From the NCBI GenBank assembly GCA_020091685.1, contig CM034593.1, positions 47,217,388 through 47,281,387 of the forward strand: a stretch of DNA of 64,000 nucleotides, in the 5' to 3' direction. A program made the translations under genes and the position numbers. This document shows positions 22,223-34,024 of this stretch, in pieces (position 1 is the first letter of the stretch; each line of letters opens with the position of its first letter). The notes under the pieces were generated by a model. That model had not been told where the DNA came from, did not search any database, and was given only the letters and a program-made list of their open reading frames with translations. The DNA is from Lutjanus erythropterus (lineage: Eukaryota; Chordata; Actinopteri; Lutjaniformes; Lutjanidae).

Positions 22223-23220
22223 AGTGGTGTGAGGTTCCTGTATGTAATTGTTTACAGGAGTTTCATGCAGGCAGGCAGTGGTTAACATCAGCACGAGTGC
22301 TGATCTAAGAGAGAAAAAAACTCCCCTATATTTTCCCTCTGACAAACTTTCCCTGAAATCTCTAAAGGCATAAGTGACATTATGTAAAAGAATTCCCTCC
22401 TCTTTTTTGCAGAAGCCACTCCTACAATGTTTAAATGGACACACATTCCTCTGTCCTGTTCAAAAGTTCCTGCTGCAGATCGCAACGCTGGTAAGAACAA
22501 ACTGCATGAAATTCCTAGTTTGACACATCTGTCTTGTTTATGACAGCTGTTTGTGTTGTATATGCAAAAATGCACAGCTGGTGCACATTTTTGTATTTAA
22601 GAGGAAATGCTGACCTGCAGGATCGGCTGTGTGTTTCTGTGTGTGTAGCTGTCAGTGGACTTGACGCACTGTACCAGCACACAAAGGTGCAAAGTTCAGT
22701 TTAGTTGCTTGTTTTTTTCATTCTGGGTGCCAAATATCAGTCTGAGTGATCTCAATGCACCCAACAGGAGTGCTGACATTAATCATGAGGAGAATTTTGA
22801 ATTTGCTTTTGGTTTTACTTCTGCTTTTTCCTCTCTTTGATGTTTACAAGGCGAGCTTAAACACTGTCCCTGCAGCTCACAGACTTGTTGTCGATCAGAT
22901 CTGAGCTGTATACTTGGAAACTGACCTGTGGCGCCAAATGCAAATTGAGCAAAACAATAGAAAAAAGTTGGAAGAACAGAACAGACTGGACACCTCAGCA
23001 GTTTTTTTCCCATATAAGCAGATAAGGACGCAGCACTTTCTGGTTTGTTTAAAGCGGCAAGCAGTACTTGATGAGTCATAGTTTTTGCTTTTATAGATGT
23101 TGTGGTTAGTTTTACCCAGCATGCAGTGCACTAAAAGCCAGTTTGAAATGAAACAGCTCTTCCTTCTTCTTGTTTTCGCTTTTCTTCCTTTTTTTAAGTT
23201 CCTAAAAGTATAAGATTGTG
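22223..23220. other. No certain gene; one exon-like segment at 22413-22490
   Basis: The segment 22413-22490 has a strong polypyrimidine-AG acceptor (TCCTCTTTTTTGCAG) and a GTAAGA donor. It is 78 bases (26 codons) and open in more than one frame. No domain is recognised and no partner exon was found. The rest shows no coding signal. Confidence 0.35.
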
Positions 23221-23221
23221 T

Positions 23222-23278
23222 GGGCGGGGCTTAAATGTGCACCATCTATATGAGAAAAGCCCATAAACACTATATAAG
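23222..23278 (+). promoter_or_regulatory. Candidate promoter (GC box and TATA box)
   Basis: GGGCGGGGC at 23222-23230 is followed by TATATAAG at 23271-23278, a spacing plausible for a core promoter. About 30 bases downstream an ATG (23308) opens only 21 codons before TGA at 23371. No larger gene could be traced, so this may be coincidental or the start of a non-coding or lost gene. Confidence 0.3.
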
Positions 23279-23373
23279 AGGAGGTGTTACGTTCAAACAT
23301 ACTGGGTATGTCACGCCCAATGGTCACCAAGAAGACAGCAAGACATTCAGCAGAAGTGAAAACCACACACTGA

Positions 23374-23695
23374 GATGCTGTGTCAGCAGAGTTGCACTGA
23401 AACTCAAGTGAGAGAATTAAGACATTAAAAATAAAAAAGAATTTAAAAATATAATTTAATTATTCATCAAATAATTGTTAGTGGAGGAAAAGATATTAAA
23501 AACTTTTTGGTACTTTTTAGCAAGAGCTTAAAGGAGAAGCTTTATACAAAATGACATTAACAACAACAACAAAGTATTATTTATTAGATTATGAATTTAG
23601 CAATTTTTTAACTTACTTACTTACAGGGCCCCATAGATGTCTTCCTTTTACTTGTTTAGTGCAAACAACGGTCTAAAACTCCAAAACTATGGAAT
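23374..23695. other. No gene recognised
   Basis: A/T-rich sequence directly before the nested transposon block. Confidence 0.4.
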
Positions 23696-25073
23696 TTAAA
23701 GGGATAGTTCACCCAAAAATGAAATTTCACTCAGTATCTGTTCACCCCTGTGCTGATGTGAGGATGGGTGAAGATCTCAAGTTCACAAAACTCTCCCAGA
23801 GCTTTAGCAGAAAACCAATTTGCAGCCAAATCCAGTACAACTGAAGTGAATGCTGACCAGTTTTAAAATGTAAAAAAAGAACACAACAAAACCGCACTGT
23901 CTCCATACTGCTCGTGTGGTGTAATCCAAGTGTCTGTAAAATTTGACCCAAAAAGACACCATTTACCAGGCACGTGCAGAGGGGGGGGGGGAGGGTGCTG
24001 GAGCACCTGCCCCTTTGACCCTTGATGCCCAAAGTGCCCTTTTGTCAAAGTGTTTTTTTGTTTGTTTGTTTGTTTTTTGTAAGTGTGTGTGTAAAAGTCT
24101 GTCTGTGTGGCCCAAAATAATAAATAAAACAAAATAATAATAATTCACATCTACCCTCGGTTGGTCACATGATCCACGTAGACGTGCCCTCACTGCCCAG
24201 ATGTGCCCTGTAGCTAAGCGCTGCTAAGCAACGGATCGCCCTCTACAGTTCGGCACGCGTGTGATCCGCGGACCACATGTGAGCATCATAGTTTTACTGT
24301 CACTGTTACTTTTGTATAAGTTATAATATCTGAAATCTCAATGCAGAGTTACAGTGAAAAGAGGACAAATGCGGCTGTATGCAGCGCATCTCTGTGAAGA
24401 GCGACGTCACATCACCTTGAGTGAAATCCAGACCATAACTTTTTTCACTGATGTAACTCTGCTATCACCAAAGAAACAGATCATAAAACTGTGATGTTCA
24501 TTGAAACTTCTACACAGCTCCTCTCTGCTCATCGCTGCAGCTCTGTCTCACTTCTAACCAATCAGATGTGCTGCTGTAGGCGGGACATTGAGCCAGACTA
24601 CAGAGTGGAGTTGTGTATTATACTGTACAGTGTATAATGATTTAATATATGTACATACAGCACTGTATAAGTTTGAAGTTTTTAATATTATTACCATTAT
24701 CATTACTATTATCATTATTATTACATTACATAACTATGGTGATAATTACAGACAGACAAAGAGCGTGTGTGTGTGTGTGTGTGTCTCACTCTACACACAC
24801 CTCTCATAAGTTATAGCCGCTGGTTAACCACACACAGCGTACTGAGGGGAAAAAGTATGTCAGGCCTCTTTTTGTTTCTATATGTTTCTTTTGTCATGAG
24901 CAAAGTGCATCAGAGATCTGTATCATTTTACTGTCGAGTGAGTTGCAGTGTTTTTCCTCTGTTTCTAGAGGCAATGAGGCTGTTACTTCACTAAAACTAT
25001 GCAATGTACATGCATATTCACATAATTTTGGACTATTACAGTATAAATACAACAACAGTAACAATAATAATTA

Positions 25074-27980
25074 AAGCTGCAAGCAGCGATGAACGGGCCC
25101 GAGCACCCCCGCGCCACTCGGGGGGCCGGCCACCGCCGCCCGCCCGCCGGACCCGCCCCGGAGCGGAGAGGCCACGCGTCGCCGCGACCGTCCGACGTCG
25201 CCCCGAAGCCACGGTCTGCCCCGAAAACCAAACGGCTCTCGACACCCACTCACCCCCGTGCTGATGCCAGGATGGGTGAAGACCTCAAGTGCGCACAAAT
25301 AACCCACAAACTGTCTCCGTACCGCTCCTGTGGTGTGATTTAAGTGTCTGTAAGAGGTGACAGTAAAACGTAACCCAAAAAGACACCATTTACACTGTGT
25401 TTTCAGCCTCATTGTCAACTGTAGCCTCTGAGACTGGAAATGCATGCACACGGCTGAAGCACGGACACAAGCTCTATCCCAAACGGCACAGCTGCAGCCA
25501 AGAAACAGTTTCTCCTCTATGTCCAAGTGCTCAGACGTTTTCCTTCTTTTTTGAAAGTTTGCTAAGGAAACTCTATGCATAACAGGTCACTGTTTCTGAG
25601 GAAAACCTCTGTCTGTTGTCTCAGTGTTTTCCAGTATTGAATCATTTGTGCAGCATGGAGACATTTTGTGAGCTTTTTGTGTTCATTTTTACATTATAAA
25701 ACTGATCACTCTTCACTTAAATTGCACTGGATGTCACTATGGTTTTGTTTTCTGTGGAAATTCTTGGAGTATTTTGTGTACTGGAGATTTTCATCCCTCC
25801 TCACATCAGCACAGGAATGAGTAGATATTGAGTACAATTTCATTTTTGGTGAACTACTTTTGAAAGGAATTCCATGTTGTTTCCTGCTCCCAGTATTACG
25901 TAGCTGTGTTCAGGACATGCCTATTATCATACATATTAAGTTTGATGCAGAGTGGACAATTCTGTAGCCTCTGAGACTGGAAGTGCGTGCACACAGCTGA
26001 AGTGGGTATATGCTGTAGCCCAAGTAAGACAGCTGCAGCGAAGAAATGATGTTTCTCTCTTATGTGAAAGTCTTAAGACATTTTCTTCTCTGTTGAAAGT
26101 TTGTTAGTTAAACTGTGTGCCTAACAAGTCACTATTTCTGAGAAGAATGTGCATGTCTGTTATCTGAGTGGCTTCCAGGATGACAGCATTCGTGCAGCAT
26201 GGAGGCATTTTCTGTTGTTTTTCTGTTTATTTTTTTCATTTTAAAACTGATCACTCTTCAATTGTGCTGGATTTGACTACAGTTCTGTTTTCTGCTTAAA
26301 CTATGGGAGTGTCTTGTGAACTGGAGATCTTCATCCCTCCTCACATCAGCACAGGAATAAGTAGATATTGAGTGCAAGTTCATTTTAGGGTGAAGTACTT
26401 TTTAAAGGAATTCACTGTCATTTCATGGCCCCAGTATTACATAGATGTGTTCAGGGCATGCCTATTATCACACATGTGAAGCCTGATGCAGATTGGCTCA
26501 TTTACATTAAAGTTATAGCAATTTCCTGTTTCATGGCAAACGCCAGAATTCGCCACCCCACTACAGCCACAGCGTTTAACGCTGACCAAATCTTTTAATA
26601 AGTTTTAATCACACACTTGTGTAGATGCTCCAGGCCAGTGTTGAAGTCATTTGAAAAAATTTTGTAGGAGGAATTAGTTAAAATAGGTCTTGTGGAATAC
26701 ACCAAAATTGAGCACAAAATTCAAAATTGCCGACTTTCTGTTGACTTTAGCCTATGGGTCCAAGAGACTTTTTTGTTCATCTCCCTGTCATACATATGTG
26801 TACCAATTTTCGTGCACGTCGGACAAAACTCACTATTTGCGGCGCCGCACATCAAAGGGCGTGGTCAAGCCATTTGGCCACCCCCATGGACAAAACTCAT
26901 ATCACATGTTCAGGTGGAGACTGTTAATGAACATGTAAAATTTCAGGCAGTTTTGACCAAGCACAGGGAGGCTAAAGCCACTTCCTGTGTTTTGGCGAAA
27001 CGCATTAATGGGCGTGGCCACGCCATTTGGCCACAGACATCGATGAAACTCATACCATATGTTCAGACAGGGACTCTTAATAAACATGTCAAGTTTCAGG
27101 CAGATCTGACCATGTACAGTCCAGTTATAGCAACTTCCTGTTTCATGGCGAAACATGGACCTTCGCCGCGCCGCCAGGGAAACGCCGTTTGACGAGACGT
27201 CCTGATCTTCATAATGTAGCATCATCAATGTCTTAAGGCTTTTCTGACCAAATTGGAGTTTGATATAATCAACATGGTGGGAGCAGGACCTCAGACTGTG
27301 AAACATGTCGTTTCCTGTCGCCAGCAGGGGGCGCTATGAGAATTATGGAATATTTTCATATATTTCCATTCAGGCCCATACACTGATCATACACATGAAG
27401 TTTTGTGCAGATCTGACCATGTACCCCAAAATTATAGCCATTTCCTGTTTCATGGCGAAACGCCAAAATTCGCCGCCACCTAACATCCATGCACTTTAAC
27501 ATGGCATATATCTTTTAATAACTTTTAATCACACAGTTGTCTAGATGGTACACAGCGATTTTGAAGTCATTATGACGAACCGTGTAGGAGGAGTTCGTTC
27601 AAATACGACACGTGGAAAACGCCAAAAACGGGCGCATAATCCAAAATGGCCGACTTCCTGTAGGGTTTAGCCCATGGCTCCAAGAGGCTTTTTTGTGTGT
27701 CCCGGTGTGTTCTATCTGCGTACCAAGTTTCGTGCACGTCGGACAAACATGCCGTCGGGGCTCGTCTGTAGATGGCGCTACTGAGCCATTTCGCCCCGCC
27801 CATTTGCGAGACCCTTAAAATACGTAATTTTTCGCCGGGACTGACGCGGCCGCCAAATTTCATGAGTTTTCATATATGTTAAGGCCTCCAAATAAGCGAT
27901 TTACTATTGTAAGAAGAAAAAGAAGAAGAAGAATAATCCGAGCAGTTTCAATAGGGCCTCGCACCGCGGTGCTCGGGCCC
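25074..27980. mobile_element. Inner element: GC-rich-ended, module-repeating DNA transposon
   Basis: TAATTA flanks both ends (25068-25073 and 27981-27986). Thirteen-base inverted repeats GGGCCCGAGCACC sit at 25095-25107 and, reversed, at 27968-27980. The left end AAGCTGCAAGCAGCGATGAA and a right end carrying an AAGAAGAAG tract are common in fish genomes. Internally, 26565-26830 and 27515-27755 are diverged copies of one module (TGAAGTCATT.., GTGCACGTCGGACAAA). The motif TTCCTGTTTCATGGCGAAAC recurs near 26523, 27136 and 27443. No protein was recognised; I cannot place the superfamily. Confidence 0.75.
25245..26500. repeat. Element A-like copy, partly tandem, inside the inner transposon
   Basis: 25245-25430 follows the order of element A's left arm (CCGTGCTGATG, GGATGGGTGAAGA, AGTGTCTGTAA, AAAAAGACACCATTTAC). 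25796-25855 matches its right arm (CCTCACATCAGCACAGGAATG). A second partial copy covers about 25965-26500, starting GTAGCCTCTGAGACTGGAA in both units, so the unit is tandemly duplicated at about 0.55 kb. Confidence 0.7.
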
Positions 27981-28434
27981 TAATTAGAAGAATTTGAATT
28001 GTGATTTTCTCAACCTCTCATTTAAAACATATCAGTACTTGTTCCTAACATTTGTATATATACACACAAATTCAATATAATATGCATAAATATAAAATAT
28101 ATAACTTTTATAACCTTGCTGTCTTGCGCAAAGCGGATAGTCAAAACTGAATAAAAACACAAATACATTTAAATACATGATTTCTATATCATTTAATTCT
28201 TTTTTTACTTTATTATTAGCACTACAAATAATAAAGGGCAGATTATGAACCAGCACCATGGAGCAAATTCGTGGCCCCCTTTTAACTTTGAGCACCTGCC
28301 CCTCCAAAGGTCTCTGCACGGCCCTGCCATTTACACCATGTTTTTAGCTTAAATGTCAACTGTCATCCTCACATCAGCACAGGAATGAGGAGCTATTGAG
28401 TGAAATTTCATGTTTGGGTGAACTATCACTTTAA

Positions 28435-29542
28435 GAAGATTTAAAAGAGATAAAAGCAGCAAATTTGTGAATCAGGAAACAGATGTGGAAAGACTTGTAA
28501 AATATAATTCTTATTAACCTATATGAGACACTGAATATTTTTTGATTATTATATTCTTACAGATATTTATAATTATAACAAATAATTATGTATAAATCTA
28601 AATTTATTGTAAAAATGAGTATATATATTTTAATATTCTCTAAACTTGAGTTTTCTTGCATTAAACAATTTTATACACAGAGAAAATTCAGTGTGCTTCA
28701 CATAAATAAAACAAAAGCTCATTTGTATAATAGGTATAATCAAAAGTAATAAAACAAAATACAGAAAATAGCAGAACAGATTCATTAAAAGATAAGTACT
28801 ATTAAATTAATAAGTCCATAAAATAGAATAAAAACATAGTGACAGTAGTGACTGTTGCTAATATCTTGTGGAAGACTGAATAAAGAACAAAAGCCAGGTG
28901 GTTGAGCTGTAAGACGGAGACATCAGTGACCAGGGGTCTGTGTCAGGGCTAAAGTTCATCAGGAATACAGTGTAAGATTTGGAACTGAATCAAAGGTGCA
29001 AGGAGAGTGAAACTGGATTTAAAAACTCACTACAGTTTGGGCACATCTACCATCTTCTGACAGTTTGTTCAGATTGTATTACTCCAGACCACACACTGTG
29101 ATATCGAGTAGAGACATGAAACAACAATACACAGTGGTAAATAAAAAAATATAGATCCATATCACAAAATAGATTGCTCAAAAACACACCTAATTTACCT
29201 TCTACTCTTGGTTGATCTGCAGCTTGTATCATGTTTGTAGAGTACAGTTGTCACATCCACATCATCCAGTAGAGGGCAGCAAACTCCACATAATGACAGA
29301 AAAGCAAGGCGCTTTTTTTTCTAAAGATCTTTTTACATAAACGTATTAAACAATAGATTACTGCATGAGAGTGAATGTGTGATTTTTAGTCTCTGTTCAA
29401 AAGCTGGAATTAAATCTATCTGCTGATCTGATGGCTGGACCTGGAAGCTGCTTGATGTTTTCCTGGATCAATTCTTCTTCTGTGTTTATAATCTATGAAT
29501 AGTTTTATCATCTTCATTGTTCAAATTTTACTATGTTGGTGC
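28435..29542. other. No gene recognised
   Basis: Very AT-rich sequence (28500-28800), with no coding signal or definable element. Confidence 0.4.
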
Positions 29543-30232
29543 AGTGGTGCAAAGAGTACTGAATATCTGTACAGTTCTCTATATTACTAAAATATTATTA
29601 TGTCACAAGTAAAAGTACTGGTGTTAGAAGAATACTTAAGTAGAAGTATTCTTGTCAAAAGAGTATTATAGAGTATTACTTAATTTTAACTGTTTATGTT
29701 CAATGGATTATCAACAGAAGCATTCAGTCAAATCCTCTGTCTAAGTTACTCCCAACCTCCTTAACTGATAGTTGTAAACACTAACAATTAATAAATGGAT
29801 TAATCATTAATATTTTATAACACAAAAACTTTTTTTTAATTTTTTTTTCCTTTTTTTTTTTTTTTTTTTTTTTTTTTTGTATTTTTCTGTAATTGTAAGT
29901 TTCCGTAATAAATGAGGTTAGGGTTAGTTAAATATTGATTATTACATTTTAATTAGTTAAATTCCGAACAGCAGATAATCAATTAATGATTAATTGTTAA
30001 CATACCTACTACAAAGCTACAAGCGTTTTTTTGTTTTGTTTTGTTTTGTTTTTGTTTTTGTTCATCCATATGTCCTGGTTTTCATTGACCTGTTTGTAAT
30101 CAGATCAGATCAGGCTACAAAATTGCAGATGAAAAGTTTGAATATTAATTCAAAATGCAGACTTGAAAATGTACTCATAAAACTACCCTGAAAACTACTT
30201 AATTAGTAGTACTTGTAGTTGTTACTTCCACC
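29543..30232. repeat. Dispersed AGTAAAAGTA repeat, copy 2
   Basis: It begins CAGTGGTGCAAAGAGTACTG and ends GTTACTTCCACCCTG, with the same interior order as 15040-15768. It holds a T tract (29851-29878) and TTTTG repeats. Flanking 8-mers GTTGGTGC and GTTGGTCT are only a 6/8 match, so a hAT-type duplication is suggestive only. Confidence 0.7.
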
Positions 30233-31203
30233 CTGTTGGTCTGTTCTGTACGCAAATCATCTATTACAGTGTTTCCCACGTTTTCCACAGTATTCCTTCT
30301 AGTTTACTGGCATCCACCTGTTTGAACACAGCTGCTTGAAATATTGTGCAGGAGCCACAACTGCAGTGTTTCTGAAAGGTTCATTTTCAGTGTTTCATTT
30401 TACCTCCACTTCCTGTCTTGCCGCCACAGTTTGGCTCATAACTCCCGGTGTTCATGGATGACTTGGATGGATGAGGATTGTGATCATGCAGCAGGCTGAT
30501 GCTGAAACAAAAATATAAGAAAGAAAAAACTTATTTTAAATTACATTTCAGTGATCTGTTTTATGTATTTCAATTTTAAATTCTGTCATTCCTCTGTGTA
30601 CCACTAGAGAGAACCTGTGTACCACCAGTGCTTGTACTACAGTTTTAGAGTGTAGGATCTCTTGCATGTCTGTCTGTCCTGTGAGAGTGATCCATCCTCT
30701 GTCGATCCTCATGAGGTTTCTACCATTTTGTCTTTGGGGAGTTTTTCAAATCGTGTCGTATGCTGTACAGATTGTGAGGCCACTTGAGGCAAATTTGAGA
30801 TTTATGATATTTGAATGTACTTGTTGGTCGGAGACTTTCCTGATCTGTATAGGTGATGTACATAAATGTTACCACGGTCACAGAGGGATCTTTTACAGAT
30901 GTTGGCTGTTCATCAGCCTGTGAGTGCAGGTATTTTCCCTGATGAAGGCTTGTTGAGTTTCAACTCTCTTTATTTCACCAGTTCTCTAACAAACAGTGAC
31001 TGAAACAAGTGGATTGTAGCCAGGGTTCAGAGGGTTACTTTAAACATGGATTCTGATCCAGTTACCAATTATTTGTTAAAATCTGTAGCAAGTAATGTAA
31101 TCCAAGTATCACAATATAAAGTAATGTAACTTGATTAATTTCTGTTACTTTTGAATTACTTCAGTATAAAAGATGGTGAAGTTGTCTAACCTAATACAGT
31201 GCT
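30233..31203. other. No gene; fish repeat tail at about 30670-30820
   Basis: 30670-30820 (ATCCTCTGTCGATCCTCATG, TGAGGTTTCTACCATTTTG, GGGGAGTTTTTC, GTATGCTGTACAG) matches a 3' tail shared by many fish retroposons, and its open frame is not a gene. 31080-31165 resembles a dispersed ATTACTT-type repeat. Confidence 0.5.
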
Positions 31204-31465
31204 CTATGGCTGAAACTTATGATTATTTTCATCATTGATTAATTGGTCAATGATTTTCTCCATTTATTGATTAGTTGTTTGGTCCATATGTCAGAAAATG
31301 TTGATCAAAGTCCAAGATGACGTCCTCAAATGTCTTGTTTTGTCCACATTTCAGAAATATTCAGTTTACAGTCAGAGAGTAAAAAAACAAGAACATATTC
31401 ACATCCAAGAAGCTGAAATCAGAGAATTTTTACTTTTTTAAATTAAAAAAATAATTCGGGTCCAA
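31204..31465. repeat. Third copy of the TAGGGCTGCAAC-type repeat
   Basis: The stretch TGATTATTTTCATCATTGAT, then TTTTCTCCATTTATTGATTA, GTTTGGTCCATATGTCAGAA and AAATGTCTTGTTTTGTCC repeats the motif order of 3106-3793 and 4317-4665. The left end is altered (TATGGCTGAAAC). Confidence 0.65.
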
Positions 31466-33898
31466 ACATGTGAAGCACATGGACATACATTGTGGTAATC
31501 ATCGCTTCTCTAAGTGTTTTACGTTTGTTGTTAAGTTTAGTTTAATTTGTTTATAAAGAACCAGTGTGAACACAAACCTCCTTTGTCCAGACCCAGTGAA
31601 CCACTAGATGGCGATATTCAATTTTGTTTAAGATCAGCTCACTGCAGTTACAGTAAATGTGAGAGTTTGCCAAATGGCTGAGAGCCGCCATACATTATGT
31701 CCCACAACCACGCCTGTAACCAGCCTGTCTTTATGACTAAGTTTATCTGTGACAAAGATTTCATCACAGGTTTGTTAATAATGTCACTGAGTAAATGATA
31801 TGTGTGCCGATTGTTTCCTGATTCACTTTGATCTACAGACACAGTCTTATTGATGGTGTAACTAAACTTTGGTTCAACAGCACCAAAACAGCAAAATTAA
31901 TGTCTTAACAATGCAAAATGTGACCGATGCCTAAAAAACATGAAGATTTAGTAAGTCAGTTGTATATGTCAGGTTTGTCCATGTGTGGTGGAGGACAAAT
32001 GAAAGGACCTTTAATATCTTCAAGTTTTTCTGTGTAACAGCGCTGATCTTTGATGGGCAAAAACATGACATGATCATCCACATGATTGATCAGAGCATCT
32101 GGGCTCCTAACCGCTAAACAGTGATACAGTTTTCTTATCTTTTGCGTTTAAACAGGCAAAGACCTCAATTAGTTTCTTCAAAACATGTTCATCAGCTGAC
32201 TCAGTTCAGTAATACAAGAGATAAGCTGCTGCTAAACAGCCAGAGCTGGTGCTGGTTTGTATTAGACTAAAAAGTAAAAATGTCTGTGGTACATTTCATA
32301 ACTACTTTTCAAGATCCATTCAACTAAAACAAAGAAGATATAAAAACTGGTGTGTTCATTTTCCATGAAGAGTTAGAAGTGATTAAGATGTTGATAATTA
32401 TTGTGTTGTGCAGTCAGTGGGTCAGCTGACCAGTTCTACAGCAGTCCATCTCTCATGTTCATGATTCATTTACCACTGGGCTCAGCAGCAGAGATCAGGC
32501 TGGATGATCATGACCTACAGACTTAACTGACAGATGACACGTTTCTTATCTGTCTGCTTCCTGTGGTATCTTATCAGTTTGTTACTTGTACATCCATTAT
32601 GGTAACAAAAAAATACCACAAAGCTTTTTACATCATAACTTATCAAGCTAAATAAAGAAGGACGAGCAACTGAGGTATTCTGATTGAGCTTTAATATCTT
32701 GACTGTTATTATGACACATACGCCAGAGTCCTGTACTTTTTCCCTTCTTAAATAAGATATATTCTTTTACTACAGGAATGGAATTATTTGAGTTAGAGAT
32801 ATGAGATTGAAACCTTTTCAGGATACTGTCAGGAGCCAGTCATTCATATAAAATAAAATAAATGGAGTGATCAAGGCTTTAACCCGTCATTTGGTCGTCT
32901 CCATGGTGTTTTTTTTTTTTTTTTAAATGCAGTCACCATCTTAATCCTATACTTTCAACTACTACTACTAACTTTTCAACCCTGCAGACCCTCAGAAACA
33001 AGTTTTTCTCCGTCACAACATCAACATTGAGACTTAATATCAGCTGTCACATACACTTTGTAAAATCCACTGTCTATAATAAATGTACACTGAGATAATA
33101 AGCTTACAGTTTTTACCCATTGCTTACACACTTGTTGTAGAATTTGGTTGACTGTGTCAAAACTCTACAGTCAAGCCTAATAAGACACAATGCTCAGTTT
33201 CTGTGTCGATTTTTTTTTTTTTTTTTTTTGCAACAAAAGGGTTCACACACACCATGTGAGTGACTCTGTCAAAGCAGCAACAACACACTGATGTACTTTA
33301 CACAAAACACTGCTGTCTTCACTGCTTTGTATACATTTTTATCTTTTTCACCTGTGAAGGATTCTTCCAGGACAGAAAATCTGCTCACATTTCAATGAAC
33401 ACAAACTGCTTCATACAAAAAATGTTTTTGCACTGCAGGTTTTTACTGTACAACAACAAAATACACAAACAGTAGAATCTGAGTACACTGATCCATACAT
33501 TATTGTAAAGTGTCAAAAATAATGACAGTGACCTCGTGACTTGGTTGCTCATAATTTGTCCAGTTCCTGTTCACAGGCAAATGTTCCCCTCCAACCTCAG
33601 GAGGTCGTCTGACAGTTCTTTGAGAAATGAAAGTTGAGAAATGTTAGTAGTTCTGTTCTTTTTACAAACACACAAACACATTCACATCAAAACTGTTACA
33701 TCAGTATTACAAGCTACCTATTTTTCTTTCACTCATGAACACAGACCTACTGCTGTAGGACTACATTTACAGATTTACAGTGTGAAGACATGTGTAGAAA
33801 GTTGAAGACATACCTGTCCAACTGTCCAATGTCCATATTATGGGTGCTACTGTGCAGAGACTCAGTGGCTCTGACTGCTCAGACTCCCTCATCTTCAG
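31466..33898. other. No gene recognised
   Basis: 31680-31850 is a diverged relative of 5650-5830. Poly-T tracts occur at 32905-32923 and 33210-33230. No exon could be supported. Confidence 0.4.
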
Positions 33899-34024
33899 GA
33901 TATGATTTGTGATGTGTTGCACAGAAGTGCCTTTAATGTTGTCGGGAATACGTCTCTGTTTTCTTTCCTCGTCCTTTTCTTTGTTGGTCTCCTCGTCCTC
34001 CTCTCAGTCTTCCTCTACTTCTGA
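33899..34024 (+). CDS. Candidate terminal exon with a transmembrane segment
   Basis: After the acceptor CCTCATCTTCAG (33887-33898) a frame of 41 codons runs to TGA at 34022-34024. It starts DMICDVLHRS and holds about 24 consecutive hydrophobic residues (from SLFSFLVLFF to SVFLYF), ending almost at the stop. This is the layout of a single-pass or GPI-like C-terminal exon of a surface protein. No upstream exon was recognised, and the opposite strand is also partly open, so this could be chance. Confidence 0.25.
   Translation, partial: DMICDVLHRSAFNVVGNTSLFSFLVLFFVGLLVLLSVFLYF

Larger units (their letters stand above)
23967..28326. mobile_element. Middle element: hAT type, perfect 8-bp target duplication
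   Basis: The left end CAGGCACGTGCAGAGG and the right end, reversed, CAGGGCCGTGCAGAGACC are hAT-like inverted repeats. Both flanks carry CCATTTAC (23959-23966 and 28327-28334), splitting the continuous element A text. Its own sequence is 23967 to about 25067 and 27987-28326, with matching subterminal text (GGAGCACCTGCCCCTTTGAC on the left; the right arm gives GAGCACCTGCCCCTCC on the + strand). No transposase was recognised. A GT microsatellite lies at 24765-24784. Confidence 0.88.
23700..28430. mobile_element. Outer element A (TTAA-flanked, AGGGATAGTTCACCC ends)
   Basis: The left end AGGGATAGTTCACCCAAAAA (from 23700) and the right end, reversed, AGTGATAGTTCACCCAAACA are inverted repeats that continue into TGAAATTTCACTCA on both sides. 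TTAA flanks both ends (23696-23699 and 28431-28434), as expected for a piggyBac-like or other TTAA-inserting MITE. Only about 370 bases are element A itself (23700-23958 and 28327-28430); the rest is later insertion. It has no coding capacity. Confidence 0.75.

Noticed and set aside
25071-25580. 169-codon frame on the - strand in the GC-rich transposon end
   Set aside because: A compositional effect of GC-rich non-coding transposon DNA; it crosses element boundaries and has no domain.
30666-30923. 85-codon frame
   Set aside because: The underlying DNA matches a common fish retroposon tail (TGAGGTTTCTACCATTTTG, GGGGAGTTTTTC).
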